Counted from the first letter of the stretch, positions 10,622 through 20,697 are shown. The stretch is DNA of 64,000 nucleotides from Oscillospiraceae bacterium (GCA_022009755.1 CP091722.1:70001-134000); one strand, 5' to 3'. The notes: a model not told the origin generated them from the letters alone. Numbers and translations: made by a program.

Positions 10622-12052
10622 GTGAAACGGAAAGCAATATCGGTGATTTTTACGGTTCTGTTGCTCAGTTCCGTATTTATTCAGTCGACTCATGCCAACT
10701 CCGCTCAGCGTCACTGGAGCGGAACAGACAGCACCGGCGCACTTGTAAAAGATAAGAACTGTCCGCTTGTGGTAGATAAGGAGCTTCTGACCTTTGATGT
10801 GCAGGAGTTCCCGAATAATTACTACAACAGTACCGAAGAATTCCTCGCCTATACAGGGAAGGTCACGGCTGAGTACACCTTCCGCAACCCCGCCGACTAT
10901 ACGGTGACCGCCACGCTTGTCTTTCCGTTCGGTAACCTGCCTCATTACGGGGAATATATCTACGATTCCCCGACCGATAAGTATACCGTCACTTCGGATA
11001 CCGAAAAATACGGTGTTAAGGTCAACGGCAAGCTGATCAAGGCTACCGTGCGTCATACGCTGAAAGACAGAGGAACACCGTTCTCTTTAGATGAGGATAT
11101 GCCGAAGCTGACAAACGGATATATTGCGGACAACTTTTTCCGTTCCGATCTCCCTGTATGGGTACAGCAATATTCCGTTGAAGGCATCGGTGCCGAAAAA
11201 CAAGCCGCAACCGCTGCTTTTGTTCTGCGTGAGGATCCTGCAAAAACACGGGTGCTGTGGGAGGAAAAGAGCGGCATAGCTACGCTGAAAGACGGTATCC
11301 GAATATCCGGCTGGACAAAAACCGGCGATACACTTACCGTATATCTTTTCGGTGAACCTCCGAAGGACGGAATCGCATGGTCACTTTATGAAAACGGCGC
11401 ATGTAAAAAGAAAATTGACGGCAATATTACATTGAAATATTCGGAACAGATGACCTTCCGGGATTTTGTTTTCAGGGAATACGACAATAACTCCGGCATA
11501 TCGGAGAGTGATTGGTATAATGCGCAGGTTGCATTTATGAATGACGGTTCAAAGGATTGGATGTACGGCGGAATTTACACCGAAAAATCCTCCTTTTCAC
11601 TGATGCGGTGGTACGAGTATACCCTGTCGCTGGAACCGGGACAGACTTTGACAAACACGGTAACAGCCCCGCTGTATCCGGCAATTGATGCGGGCTACAC
11701 ACCGAGTATTTATACCTACACCTATCTGCTCTCTCCTGCAAAGACATGGGCGCAGTTCGGAGAGCTGAAAATTGTGGTAAACACACCGTATTACATGACC
11801 GAAAACAATCAAAGCAGTTTCTCTAAGACGGAAAAGGGTTATGAGCTGACCCTGCCGGGTCTGCCGAAGGAGGATATGACCTTTACGCTTTGCGAAGCAG
11901 AAAAGCCGCAGCTGTTGAAACGGTCCGTTTTGCCCCTACCGCTGATCTGTATTTGGGTTTGCGCAGGGCTCATATTGATTGTCGGCGGTGTGATTGCGGT
12001 TGCCGTTACGCTTATCGTCAGAAGGAGAAAAAAGAGCCGCCCAAAAGAATAG
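10622..12052 (+). CDS. secreted, C-terminally membrane-anchored protein of unknown function
   Basis: A 476-residue protein. A signal peptide occupies about residues 1-25. A large extracellular part follows with a beta-rich look (the VTAEYTF and VTATLVFPFG strands). One transmembrane helix lies at about residues 437-465 and a basic cytoplasmic tail (RRRKKSRPKE) ends the protein. GTG at 10622 is the likely start: AGGGGAGG lies 8 nt upstream, and the ATG at 10620 is followed at once by a stop. It is not a sortase substrate. I recognise the architecture from uncharacterised Clostridia proteins but no function. Confidence 0.8.
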   Translation: MKRKAISVIFTVLLLSSVFIQSTHANSAQRHWSGTDSTGALVKDKNCPLVVDKELLTFDVQEFPNNYYNSTEEFLAYTGKVTAEYTFRNPADYTVTATLVFPFGNLPHYGEYIYDSPTDKYTVTSDTEKYGVKVNGKLIKATVRHTLKDRGTPFSLDEDMPKLTNGYIADNFFRSDLPVWVQQYSVEGIGAEKQAATAAFVLREDPAKTRVLWEEKSGIATLKDGIRISGWTKTGDTLTVYLFGEPPKDGIAWSLYENGACKKKIDGNITLKYSEQMTFRDFVFREYDNNSGISESDWYNAQVAFMNDGSKDWMYGGIYTEKSSFSLMRWYEYTLSLEPGQTLTNTVTAPLYPAIDAGYTPSIYTYTYLLSPAKTWAQFGELKIVVNTPYYMTENNQSSFSKTEKGYELTLPGLPKEDMTFTLCEAEKPQLLKRSVLPLPLICIWVCAGLILIVGGVIAVAVTLIVRRRKKSRPKE

Positions 12053-12515
12053 TTTCATAAAAGCGGGTTATAACCGCTTGCCGTCGGACTCTTCCTTACA
12101 GCGGTTCCGTATATTATCTTATGACGGCCATATTCAGAATATTCGGCGGACTTTCAGTTGCTTTTTCTTTGCTTTTATATCAAACGTGCTGCGGCGGCAG
12201 GCGGTTACGGTTTCTCTGCTTACGGCTTTTGGATGCTTGTGACAGCCTTGCTTGCAGGTTGAGCGGAAAACGCCCGTATCGGTTCAGGACTGTACATCTT
12301 TTCGTGTTTCCTATGACTGCGGTGCAAATGTTGCCCGGTTTGTTAATGCTCCGATTTTTGATCAGGCCATATCAAAGCCGCAACAAGCAATCAAAACCGA
12401 CAGAAAAACGACGGACGCACAGCCCGACACAATCGTATCCGGTGCGCCCGAAATTATACTGTTTTATTGTTTTTATTATTTGTTTCATAAATCCAAAAAG
12501 GAAAGGGAAAAATTT
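12053..12515. other. 463-nt region without a convincing gene
   Basis: A hairpin AAGCGG / CCGCTT at 12061-12079 may end the preceding transcript. From 12121 there are short hydrophobic reading frames (an IFGGLSVAFSLLL-like stretch) that switch frame repeatedly and match no family I know; they may be a decayed membrane-protein gene. A ribosome site AAGGAAAGGG lies just before citrate synthase. Confidence 0.4.
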
Positions 12516-13874
12516 ATGACTTATTCACAGAAAACAACGGAAAAGCTGCGGCGTCTTGCTGCACTGTCTGATGAGAGAAACGGCATTACGCCGGATATGT
12601 ATACCGAACACTCCGTATTCCGCGGGCTGAGAGATATGAACGGCAACGGTGTTGTGACGGGTCTTACGGAAATATCCAACATCAAGGCAAAGGAGAAAGC
12701 GCCGGACGGAACCGTTCATTCATGTCCCGGCGAGCTTTATTACCGCGGATATAATGTTCGCGATCTTGTAAACGGCTTTTCTTCTGAAAACCGCTTCGGA
12801 TTCGAGGAGACAGCCTATTTACTTCTGTTTTCCGCACTGCCGGACAAAAAGGAACTGAACCGATTTGAAAAGATGTTGGCCGAGTTTCGAAGCCTGCCTA
12901 AATCCTTTGTAAGGGATATGATTATGAAAGCGCCGGGGCGGGATGTGATGAATATTCTTTCCCGCTGTGTATTGGCACTCTACACCTATGACGATGATCC
13001 TGACAATATTTCCACCGAAAATGTCCTGCGGCAGTGTCTGCATCTGACAGCGGCGTTCCCGATGCTGGCGGTATACAGCTATCAGTCCTATCAGCATTTT
13101 CACTGCGGACAGAGTCTGGTAATTCACCGACCGGAAAAAGGACTGTCTACGGCGGAAAACGCGCTGCGGATGCTGCGCATCACCGGCGAATATTCACCGC
13201 TTGAAGCAAAGCTGCTCGACCTTGCTCTGGTGCTGCACGCCGAGCACGGCGGCGGTAACAATTCCACCTTCACCACGCATGTTGTGACTTCCTCCGGCAC
13301 CGATACTTATTCCGCCATTGCAGCGGCGCTCGGTTCGCTTAAGGGACCGCGTCACGGCGGCGCCAACATCAAGGTGGTGCGGATGTTTGAGGATATGAAA
13401 AAAAGCGTAAACACTAAGGACAAGGATGCCGTTGCGGGCTATCTGACGGCACTTCTGAACAGGGAGACCTTCGACCGTGCGGGGCTTATTTACGGTATCG
13501 GACATGCTGTTTACTCCGAGTCCGACCCCAGAGCCGAGCTTCTGATGAACTGTGCAGTGTCCCTTGCCGCGGAAAAGGGATATGAGGAGGAGTATGCCCT
13601 TTATTCGCTGGTGGCAAGGCTTGCGCCGGAGATTATCGCAAAAAAGCGAAAAATGTACAAGGGGGTCAGCGCCAATGTGGATTTCTATTCGGGACTTATA
13701 TATCGTATGCTGGATCTGCCCTACGAGCTGTATACACCGATCTTTGCAATGGCGCGTATTGCCGGTTGGAGCGCTCACCGTTTGGAGGAGCTGCAGAATG
13801 CCGGGAAGATTATTCGCCCGACATATATCGGCGTGAAGGCTATCCAGGAATATGTGCCGATTGGGAACAGGTAA
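12516..13874 (+). CDS. citrate synthase
   Basis: A 452-residue protein that condenses oxaloacetate and acetyl-CoA to citrate, here probably feeding glutamate synthesis in an anaerobe with a partial TCA cycle. Active-site regions are visible: H-A-E-H-G-G-G-N-N-S-T-F (first catalytic His), G-P-R-H-G-G-A-N, G-I-G-H-A-V-Y-S-E-S-D-P-R (second His and substrate Arg), then the catalytic-Asp segment near N-V-D-F-Y-S-G. Start ATG 12516 is preferred to longer upstream frames because AAGGAAAGGG precedes it and homology begins there (T-E-K-L-R-R-L-A). It is longer than the 370-430 residues of Gram-positive type II enzymes because of an N-terminal extension common in Clostridia. Confidence 0.93.
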   Translation: MTYSQKTTEKLRRLAALSDERNGITPDMYTEHSVFRGLRDMNGNGVVTGLTEISNIKAKEKAPDGTVHSCPGELYYRGYNVRDLVNGFSSENRFGFEETAYLLLFSALPDKKELNRFEKMLAEFRSLPKSFVRDMIMKAPGRDVMNILSRCVLALYTYDDDPDNISTENVLRQCLHLTAAFPMLAVYSYQSYQHFHCGQSLVIHRPEKGLSTAENALRMLRITGEYSPLEAKLLDLALVLHAEHGGGNNSTFTTHVVTSSGTDTYSAIAAALGSLKGPRHGGANIKVVRMFEDMKKSVNTKDKDAVAGYLTALLNRETFDRAGLIYGIGHAVYSESDPRAELLMNCAVSLAAEKGYEEEYALYSLVARLAPEIIAKKRKMYKGVSANVDFYSGLIYRMLDLPYELYTPIFAMARIAGWSAHRLEELQNAGKIIRPTYIGVKAIQEYVPIGNR

Positions 13875-13883
13875 ACAATCAAA

Positions 13884-13933
13884 AAAATACGCCCTCGGAA
13901 ACCGAACATTACGGAATCCGAAGGCGTTTTTTG
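13884..13933. terminator. bidirectional terminator between citrate synthase and trxB
   Basis: ACGCCCTCGG pairs with CCGAAGGCGT (one internal mismatch), flanked by an A-run on the left and TTTTTT on the right. It can therefore stop both convergent transcripts. Confidence 0.8.
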
Positions 13934-13964
13934 CTGTCTTTGCTTAATCGCTTTTTTGCCGCTT

Positions 13965-14906
13965 TTATTTTGCGGTGGGATTTATTCGGTTATTTTTGCT
14001 TTCAAGATACTCGCAGGCATAAACGGCGGCAACGGTGCCGTCGGAAACAGCGGTCGTGAGTTGGCGAACGCTTTTTTCACGGCAGTCGCCTGCGGCAAAT
14101 AATCCCGGAGTTTCAGGGATGACCGTTTTTTCGTCGGTAAAGACATAACCGTTTTCGTCAAGCGGGGCAAGACCGATAAGCAATTGTGTATCCGGCAATC
14201 TGCCAAGGGCAACGAACAGCCCGGATGCCGACAGAGTTTCATTTTTTTCGGTTTTGCTTTTCAGCATCAGAGCTGTTAACTGTCCGTTTTCCTGTATCAG
14301 CTCAGAAACGGTCATGTCGGTCAAAAAAGATATGTTATTGCGCTGTTTCACTCTCTCAACAAGAATCTGCTCGGCACGGAAGCTGCTTCTCCGATGAATC
14401 AGTGTTACATGACGGCATCGTTCGCTCAAAAGCAATACATCATCAAAAGCAGAGTTTCCTCCTCCGACTACCGCAACATCTTTTCCTTTGAAAAAACTGC
14501 CGTCGCACAGTGCGCAATAGCTGACACCATGACCCACAAGCTCTGCTTCTCCGGGCAATCCGAGCGTTTTCGGCCGCGCACCGCAGGCATAGATAACAGC
14601 TTTGGCATAGTATTCGCCATCGTCTGTATCCAGCCGAAAAAATCCCGAAGTTTCTTTTACTATCTTTTGTACATCCGTAAGGCTTATCACGGCACCTGCC
14701 GCCTCTGCCTGTGCCGCCATACGGTCGCCGAGCTGCAGACCTGATATATTTTCTGCGCCCGGGTAGTTTTCTACCTGCGGTGCGCGTGTGATCTGCCCTC
14801 CGATGCATTCCCGTTCATACACCGTAACGGACTTTCCGGCCCTTGCGGCATACAGGGCGGCGGTAAGGCCCGCAGGTCCGCCGCCGATCACCGCTATGTC
14901 GGTCAT
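13965..14906 (-). CDS. thioredoxin reductase-like flavoprotein coupled to nrdD
   Basis: A 313-residue FAD/NADPH disulfide reductase. The FAD dinucleotide motif G-G-G-P-A-G-L-T-A-A is at residues 7-16. The redox-active C-A-L-C-D sits near residue 133, the NADPH motif G-G-G-N-S-A near 150, and the FAD-binding G-L-F-A-A-G-D near 270. Its ATG overlaps the nrdD stop in ATGA, a 4-nt overlap implying translational coupling. With the glutaredoxin-like tail of NrdD this predicts NADPH, then this enzyme, then the redoxin domain, then the ribonucleotide reductase active site (inference). Confidence 0.92.
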   Translation of the reverse strand: MTDIAVIGGGPAGLTAALYAARAGKSVTVYERECIGGQITRAPQVENYPGAENISGLQLGDRMAAQAEAAGAVISLTDVQKIVKETSGFFRLDTDDGEYYAKAVIYACGARPKTLGLPGEAELVGHGVSYCALCDGSFFKGKDVAVVGGGNSAFDDVLLLSERCRHVTLIHRRSSFRAEQILVERVKQRNNISFLTDMTVSELIQENGQLTALMLKSKTEKNETLSASGLFVALGRLPDTQLLIGLAPLDENGYVFTDEKTVIPETPGLFAAGDCREKSVRQLTTAVSDGTVAAVYACEYLESKNNRINPTAK

Positions 14907-17253
14907 ATCGACAACTCCTTGAGCAAAGCTTTGATTTGCGCTATGCCGGTGTATAACACGGTTTTATCTCCGTCTCGAACCGCAAGGGTGGGCGCCTGCT
15001 TTAGCCCCAGAGCCGTTGCATCCTCAATATATTCATCTACATCCCGTTCCGTATAGCAAAGTCCCGATTTTTCCAAAAGGGGCTTAACGGCACGGCAGTT
15101 CGGACAGGTCGATGTGGTATACAGAATATATCCGTCCGCATCGCAAACCGATGAAATTTTATTCTCCAGTTTAGCTTCATTCTTTATTTCGCCGATATGA
15201 TAGGTTTTTCTGTCCCTGAACTCCTGACTTTTACCGTCATTCCAGTTTTGCACCGGGCGGTAGTAACCGGTGATACGGCTGTAGACCTCGGTCTTTCTGC
15301 CGCAGTGCGGGCAGACGGCTTGCTCTCCGGTAAGATATCCGTGATCGGCGCAGATGGAATAGGTGGGAGACAGGGTGTAATAGGGCAGCTCGTAGTTCTC
15401 GGCTATCTTACGCACAAGGGCGGCGGCAGCCTTCCAATCCGGCAGCTTTTCGCCGAGGAAGGTGTGGAACACCGTACCGCTGGTATAAAGCGGCTGCAGC
15501 TTGTCCTGTACATCAAGTGCGGCGAACACATCTTCGGTGTAGCCTACCGGCAGATGGCTGGAATTGGTATAGTAGGGTGTTGCCCCCTCATGCGCCGTGA
15601 TGATGTCCGGGAAATGCACCTTGTCATGCTTGGCAAGCCGGTAAGAGGTAGACTCGGCAGGGGTAGCCTCCAGGTTGTAGAGGTCGCCGTACTTCTCCTG
15701 ATAGTCGGAGAGGCGCTCGCGCATATGGTTCAGAACACGGACGGCAAATTCCTGCGTCTCTTCATGTGTCAGATCCTTACGCAGCCAAGCGGCGTTAAGC
15801 CCTGCTTCGTTCATGCCGAGAAGCCCGATGGTAGAGAAGTGATTGTCAAAGCTGTTAAGATACCGTTTGGTGTATGGGTACAGCCCCTCCTCCATCAGCT
15901 TACCTACCGTTGTTCTCTTGATTTTCAGACTGCGTGCGGCAATATCCATCATCCGGTCAAGACGGGCAAAGAACTCTCCCTCGTTTGCCGAGAGATAGGC
16001 GATGCGCGGCATGTTGATGGTAACGACGCCGATGGAGCCTGTGGACTCGCCGCTGCCGAAAAAGCCGCCGGACTTTTTGCGCAGTTCGCGCAAATCAAGC
16101 CGCAGACGGCAGCACATACTGCGCACATCGGACGGCTCCATATCCGAATTGATGTAGTTGGAAAAATAGGGCGTGCCGAATTTCGCCGTCATCTCAAATA
16201 ACAGACGGTTGTTTTCGGTTTCGCTCCAATCGAAATCCTTTGTGATGGAATAGGTGGGGATGGGATACTGGAAGCCGCGGCCGTTGGCGTCGCCCTCAAT
16301 CATAACCTCGATAAAGGCGCGGTTAATCATATCCATCTCCGCCTTGCAGTCGCCGTAGGTGAAGTCCGTCGGCTTACCGCCTACGATGCAGGGCTGATCG
16401 GCAAGGTCAGCCGGTACGGTCCAGTCGAGAGTAATATTGGTGAAAGGAGCCTGCGTGCCCAGCGGCTGGGCGTATTGACGCCGTATACAAAGCTTTCGAT
16501 ACAATGCTTAACTTCGTTATAGGTCAGTTTGTCCGTGCGGACAAAGGGTGCAAGATAGGTGTCAAAGCTCGAAAACGCCTGCGCACCCGCCCATTCATTT
16601 TGCATAATACCAAGGAAGTTGACCATTTGATTGCACAGCGTCGCCAAATGTTTTGCCGGTGCGGAGGTGATTTTGCCGGGAATACCGCCGAGACCCTCTT
16701 TAATGAGCTGCTTAAGACTCCAGCCGGCGCAGTAACCGGTCAGCATGGAGAGATCATGCAGATGCAGATCGGCATTGCGGTGCGCGTCGGCAATCTCCTC
16801 GTCGTAGATCTCGCTGAGCCAGTAGTTTGCGGTGATGGCTCCGGAATTGGAGAGAATCAGTCCGCCCACAGAATAGGTGACGGTAGAGTTTTCTTTTACT
16901 CGCCAGTCGGAAACCTTCAGATAGCCGTCTACAAGCCCCTTATAGTCCAGTATGGTGGAACTCATATTGCGGAGCTTTTCGCGGTTTTTGCGGTATAGGA
17001 TATATGCCTTGGCAACCTTGTCGTACCCGGCTCTCTGCAGCGTTTTTTCCACACTGTCCTGAATGGATTCGACATCGATCGTATCATCCTTCACCTTAGG
17101 AGCAAAATCCGCCGTTACCTGAAGGGAAAGAAGATTGATTACATCCGGACTGTAAGGAATACCGGTTGCGTCAAATGCCTTGGTAATGGCATGAGATATA
17201 CGGGTCAAATTAAACTCGGCACTTCTGCCGTCTCGTTTGATGACAGTGTACAT
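14903..17253 (-). CDS. nrdD: anaerobic (class III) ribonucleoside-triphosphate reductase with C-terminal glutaredoxin-like domain (one frameshift)
   Basis: A glycyl-radical enzyme making dNTPs without oxygen. It has an N-terminal ATP-cone (residues about 1-90, starting M-Y-T-V-I-K-R-D-G) and a catalytic barrel. A C-x13-C-x2-C zinc-type cluster precedes the glycyl-radical segment R-I-T-G-Y-Y. After the usual end it continues about 80 residues with Y-T-T-S-T-C-P-N-C-R, a CxxC glutaredoxin/NrdH-like domain ending at the stop. Translation breaks near 16458-16460, where one C is missing from a CCC run; restoring it gives 784 codons. It is flanked by nrdG upstream and overlaps trxB. The fusion points to the NrdD type reduced by a redoxin rather than by formate. 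Confidence 0.92.
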
Positions 17254-17298
17254 ATGATGATCCTCCTCTGCAAATGTATTTGTAGGGGCATTACTTAT

Positions 17299-17980
17299 TC
17301 ACACGCCGCGCAGCTCTGCGGCGGGTATATACGGTTTTACGGCACTCAGCAATGCCTCAAGTTCCGGCTTTTCCATAGCTGATATCCCGCTGCCGAGCAG
17401 ATTACCGGAATCGACAAAGGGCTGGATATAATACCGTTTTGCATTTCGAAGCCATCGCCCGATTTCCTCCATGCACTTAGGCGAATGAAAGGGATGGCAA
17501 ACCGTTGTACGGAACTCATAGTCGATATTGCCGTTTTAGCAGTGCAACACTTTTTTTAACCTGTTCAATTACATCTGCGCCGCAGGTTTCTGCATACTGC
17601 GAGGGAGCATTCTTGATATCCATTGCCACATAATCAAGCAGCTTCTCGCGCAGAAGATGTTCAAGCATTTCAGGGAGGGTTCCGTTGCTGTCCAGCTTAA
17701 CAAGAAAACCCATCTCTTTAATACGGCGAATCAGATCAGGCAGACTTGGGTACAGCATCGGTTCGCCGCCGGTGATGCAAACACCGTCCAGCTTACCCTT
17801 TCGGGAAAAAAGGAACTCAAACAACTCATTTTCCGAAACGGTTTTTCCGTTATTTCGCGGCAAAACAAGCTCGGGATTATGGCAATAGGGGCAGCGAAGA
17901 TTACAGCCTGTCAGAAAAACCGTACAGGCGACTTTACCCGGAAAATCCAGCAATGTCACCTTCTGTAAGCCGCCGATCAT
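17299..17980 (-). CDS. nrdG: anaerobic ribonucleotide reductase activating protein, radical SAM (one frameshift)
   Basis: It generates the glycyl radical on NrdD using S-adenosylmethionine and a 4Fe-4S cluster. The radical SAM motif C-N-L-R-C-P-Y-C lies near residues 27-34 and the G-G-E-P SAM-binding motif near 72-75. The frame breaks near 17530; adding two A to an AAAA run lets it continue ...N-G-N-I-D-Y-E-F-R-T-T-V to a stop at 17299, giving 228 codons, the normal size for the pyruvate-lyase-activase-like NrdG of Clostridia. It is followed 45 nt later by nrdD on the same strand. Confidence 0.88.
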
Positions 17981-18067
17981 TTCATCACCTTCGGTTTAAG
18001 AGTCTTGTACTGTCAGTATACATGATGCAGTTGCAAAAGTCAACGAGAAAATCTATATATAGTAGAT

Positions 18068-18271
18068 TTGCGAAGAACTAAAACTAAATACGGTGCTTTT
18101 GCTAATTCCGTACATTTGAACGTCAACGATATGATGGATGCGGCTTTGCGCAATACACGCATTGAAATGTCCCAGTCGGAGCGAAGACGGTTTTTTGAAA
18201 AGTATATCAAAAACATGACGTTGAGGATAGACGAAAAAGGGAATGTCGGTATTGAACTGAAGCAGGGATAG
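18068..18271 (+). CDS. small hypothetical protein
   Basis: A 67-residue charged, helical protein (F-A-N-S-V-H-L-N-V-N-D-M-M-D-A-A then R-R-R-F-F-E-K-Y-I-K-N-M-T-L). There is no clear ribosome site before the start codon, so it may be the tail of a lost longer gene. The composition suggests DNA or RNA contact, but I cannot name a family. Confidence 0.35.
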   Translation: MRRTKTKYGAFANSVHLNVNDMMDAALRNTRIEMSQSERRRFFEKYIKNMTLRIDEKGNVGIELKQG

Positions 18272-18323
18272 CAAAGTAATGTTGGACGAGGTGAAATCAG
18301 AATATATAAGCTAGCAACAACTC

Positions 18324-18346
18324 CGGCCTGCAAAGAAAACAGGCCG
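18324..18346. terminator. inverted repeat downstream of the epimerase gene
   Basis: CGGCCTG and CAGGCCG around a 9-nt loop, 45 nt past the stop of the minus-strand epimerase. On the minus strand it is followed by GAGTTGTTGC, so any terminator activity would be weak. Confidence 0.4.
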
Positions 18347-18391
18347 TCACGCGCGATATACTATTATATGCTTTTAAATGAGCACATTCTT

Positions 18392-19405
18392 TTAAAGAGT
18401 GCCGCCGACCATAGACTTCTGTCGGACGAGCCAGGCGGTCATATCCCGCAAGGTCTCCTCGATCGGGCGCGGCCGATATGCGAACCTCTCCGTTGCGGCA
18501 TCATGGGTAAACCGTCCGTTTGAGCCAAGAACAGCAATAGAATAAGGGGTGAAGAAAAGCGGCTTTTTTTCTTTCAGGCAACGGCGTTCATAGTACGGAG
18601 CTGCAAGCCGTGCAAGCTTTAACGGCAAACATATGGGACGGTATATCAGCCTGGCAGCCTTTCCGACGATCTGCAGCATCCTGCGGATGGTAATATAGTG
18701 TCCGGACAGAATGTAACCCTTGCCCGGCTCGCCGCTTTCCGCGCAAGCCAGAATTCCTTTTGCCACATCCCGTACATCTACAAAATCATACCCGCCGCGC
18801 ACGGCAAAGGGCAGCTTACCGGTGAGAAAGGACTTTGCCATTGATGTAAAGCTTCCGCCGAACACATCACCGGGGCCGATGATCCCGGAGGGAAAAACAA
18901 TGCTGACGTTAAGTCCCTTTCGTGCTGCACTAAAGACCATTTCCGTTGCAGCGGCTTTGCTTTTGGCATAATCGCCGTCCACAAGCCCCGGAGAAAATTC
19001 GCAATCCTCCGTAATGACGCAATTCTTCGGTTTTTCCGGTATGGCGTGTACAGAGCTGACATAGACCATTTTTCCTATGTGATGCTCCAAGCATTGCCGA
19101 ACGACCTTACAGGTGCCGCCTATATTGACCTGATAGAGCTTTGAGCCGGATCTTGAGGCGACGGAGATAATGCCGGCACAGTGAATTACACAGGTTTTGT
19201 CATCAGCGTCTGCAAAGAACTGCTCGAGCGAGTCATCCCCGCATACATCGCCGATGACTGTATGAACCTCTCCCGGGAGCAAAGCCGAATAAGGGTCATT
19301 GCGCAGCACCAATGCGTCTACCCGTACATTACGGCGTACCAGCTCCTCAACGATTGCCCGACCGAGAAAACCGGTGGCGCCGGTGATCAAATATCTGTTA
19401 TACAT
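18392..19405 (-). CDS. NAD-dependent epimerase/dehydratase (SDR family)
   Basis: A 337-residue extended short-chain dehydrogenase. The Rossmann motif T-G-A-T-G-F-L-G lies at residues 7-14 and V-I-H-C-A-G near 73. The catalytic region has V-S-S-V-H and the Y-A-K-S-K pair (Tyr/Lys). The substrate is not evident; relatives act on sugar nucleotides or dihydroflavonol-like carbonyl compounds. The start at 19405 is chosen because AAGGAGGT lies just upstream; a longer frame to 19453 lacks a site. It is divergent from a TetR regulator 171 nt away, which probably controls it. Confidence 0.87.
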   Translation of the reverse strand: MYNRYLITGATGFLGRAIVEELVRRNVRVDALVLRNDPYSALLPGEVHTVIGDVCGDDSLEQFFADADDKTCVIHCAGIISVASRSGSKLYQVNIGGTCKVVRQCLEHHIGKMVYVSSVHAIPEKPKNCVITEDCEFSPGLVDGDYAKSKAAATEMVFSAARKGLNVSIVFPSGIIGPGDVFGGSFTSMAKSFLTGKLPFAVRGGYDFVDVRDVAKGILACAESGEPGKGYILSGHYITIRRMLQIVGKAARLIYRPICLPLKLARLAAPYYERRCLKEKKPLFFTPYSIAVLGSNGRFTHDAATERFAYRPRPIEETLRDMTAWLVRQKSMVGGTL

Positions 19406-19460
19406 ATAGAAAACCTCCTTAAGATAACCATACAGGTGTTGACTATCTTTCACAAGTATA

Positions 19461-19475
19461 GTATATTAAATATAC
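19461..19475. promoter_or_regulatory. palindromic operator candidate between epimerase and TetR
   Basis: A perfect 7-bp inverted repeat GTATATT-A-AATATAC in the shared intergenic region of the divergent pair. Size and position suit a TetR-family dimer. Confidence 0.55.
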
Positions 19476-19576
19476 AAGATAAAAACAATCGTCACTCACG
19501 GTTTATATGAAAGAAAAACAACATCTTCCTCGGAAGTGTTGCCAAACTTTGTAAACTTTTTTCGGAGGAATTATGA

Positions 19577-20131
19577 ATGGAGAAAACAGACGCCAGAAAA
19601 CGCTATACGCAGACGGTGCTTAAGCAGTCCTTGCTAAAACTATTGAAAGAGAAACCGGTCAACAAAATTACCGTAAAAGAGGTGTGCGAGCTGGCACAGC
19701 TGAACCGGGCGACCTTTTACGCACATTACAGCGATTGCTTTGCGCTGCTGGAGAGCATTGAAAACGAGCTTATTGATGCGTTTGAACAGTCCCTTCGCTA
19801 TGTAAACTCATTTGATGTTACGGCTCTTATAGAGGCTATTTACGATATGATCGATCAGAATCGGGAGGCGTGCAGTGTTCTGATTCTCGGAAATACAAGC
19901 TCAACGGTTCTTAAGCGGATGATCGCGCTGGCAAAGAAAGACAGTATTGCTTACTGGAGAAAGGAACTGCCTACGACCGGTGATGTGGAGCTTGAAATGA
20001 TGTACACCCATCTGTCTAACGGATTGATGCATGTTGTTGTAGAGGGTTATGATCAGTACAGCAAAGAGGAAATCATTCGCTTTGTCAGTCGAGTGGTGAA
20101 GATCAGCCTTTCGCTGTTCAAAAAGCCCTAA
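19577..20131 (+). CDS. TetR/AcrR family transcriptional regulator
   Basis: A 184-residue protein. The N-terminal helix-turn-helix (about residues 8-55) has I-T-V-K-E-V-C-E-L-A-Q-L-N-R-A-T-F-Y-A-H-Y, the classic recognition-helix pattern. The C-terminal half resembles the TetR_C_7-like domain of Firmicutes regulators. Start ATG 19577 follows GGAGGA. It is divergent from the epimerase and 46 nt upstream of the DUF1003 gene, which may share its transcript. Confidence 0.9.
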   Translation: MEKTDARKRYTQTVLKQSLLKLLKEKPVNKITVKEVCELAQLNRATFYAHYSDCFALLESIENELIDAFEQSLRYVNSFDVTALIEAIYDMIDQNREACSVLILGNTSSTVLKRMIALAKKDSIAYWRKELPTTGDVELEMMYTHLSNGLMHVVVEGYDQYSKEEIIRFVSRVVKISLSLFKKP

Positions 20132-20177
20132 GAGTCTTTTGTGTAACTCAAAGAAGAATCAGAGAGGAATAGTTATT

Positions 20178-20693
20178 ATGAAAGAAAACAGAAAACTGTT
20201 AAGAGAAGTTCTGAATGATATCCGTCATGATATGACCGATGAGGAGGTATTAAACCTGCTGGCGGACAGCAAAATTTCGGTGCGGCCCGAAAGCGGAAAG
20301 GAAAAATATACGCTTGGACAGCGTGCGGCGGATTCCGTTGCAAAATTTGCCGGAAGCTGGGCGTTTATTTTTTCTTTCAGCGGAGTTCTTATTCTGTGGA
20401 TGATTGTCAATGTCGTGCTGGCAGCCGGGGCGTTTGACCCGTATCCGTTTATTCTGCTGAACTTGGTTTTGTCTTGCGTGGCGGCCATTCAGGCACCGCT
20501 TATTATGATGAGCCAGAACCGTCAAGAGAAAAGGGATCGCCACCGAGCCGAAAATGATTATAAAGTCAACTTAAAAACCGAGATAATGATCGAAGACCTG
20601 TATGATAAGGTCAACGCAATTCTTGCCAAGCAGTCGGCGCTTGAACGGCAGGTCCGGGAAGATCGCAGCGAAGAGTCGGAAACAGCCGAATAG
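20178..20693 (+). CDS. DUF1003 membrane protein
   Basis: A 171-residue protein with two transmembrane helices (about residues 60-80 and 90-112) joined by the diagnostic F-D-P-Y-P-F-I-L-L-N-L, then A-P-L-I-M-M-S-Q-N-R-Q and a charged coiled-coil tail. This is the standard DUF1003 layout, function unknown. The start is ATG 20178 after AGAGAGG. A strong terminator follows directly. Confidence 0.92.
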   Translation: MKENRKLLREVLNDIRHDMTDEEVLNLLADSKISVRPESGKEKYTLGQRAADSVAKFAGSWAFIFSFSGVLILWMIVNVVLAAGAFDPYPFILLNLVLSCVAAIQAPLIMMSQNRQEKRDRHRAENDYKVNLKTEIMIEDLYDKVNAILAKQSALERQVREDRSEESETAE

Positions 20694-20697
20694 TTTA

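Noticed and set aside
12121..12515. Possible small membrane protein upstream of citrate synthase
   Set aside because: The hydrophobic pieces switch frame repeatedly and no version matches a family; listed only as a region without a gene.
12252..12515. N-terminal extension of citrate synthase
   Set aside because: The extra 88 codons show no citrate-synthase similarity and a good ribosome site precedes ATG 12516.
15197..16201. 334-codon plus-strand open frame
   Set aside because: Antisense to nrdD; no recognisable domain.
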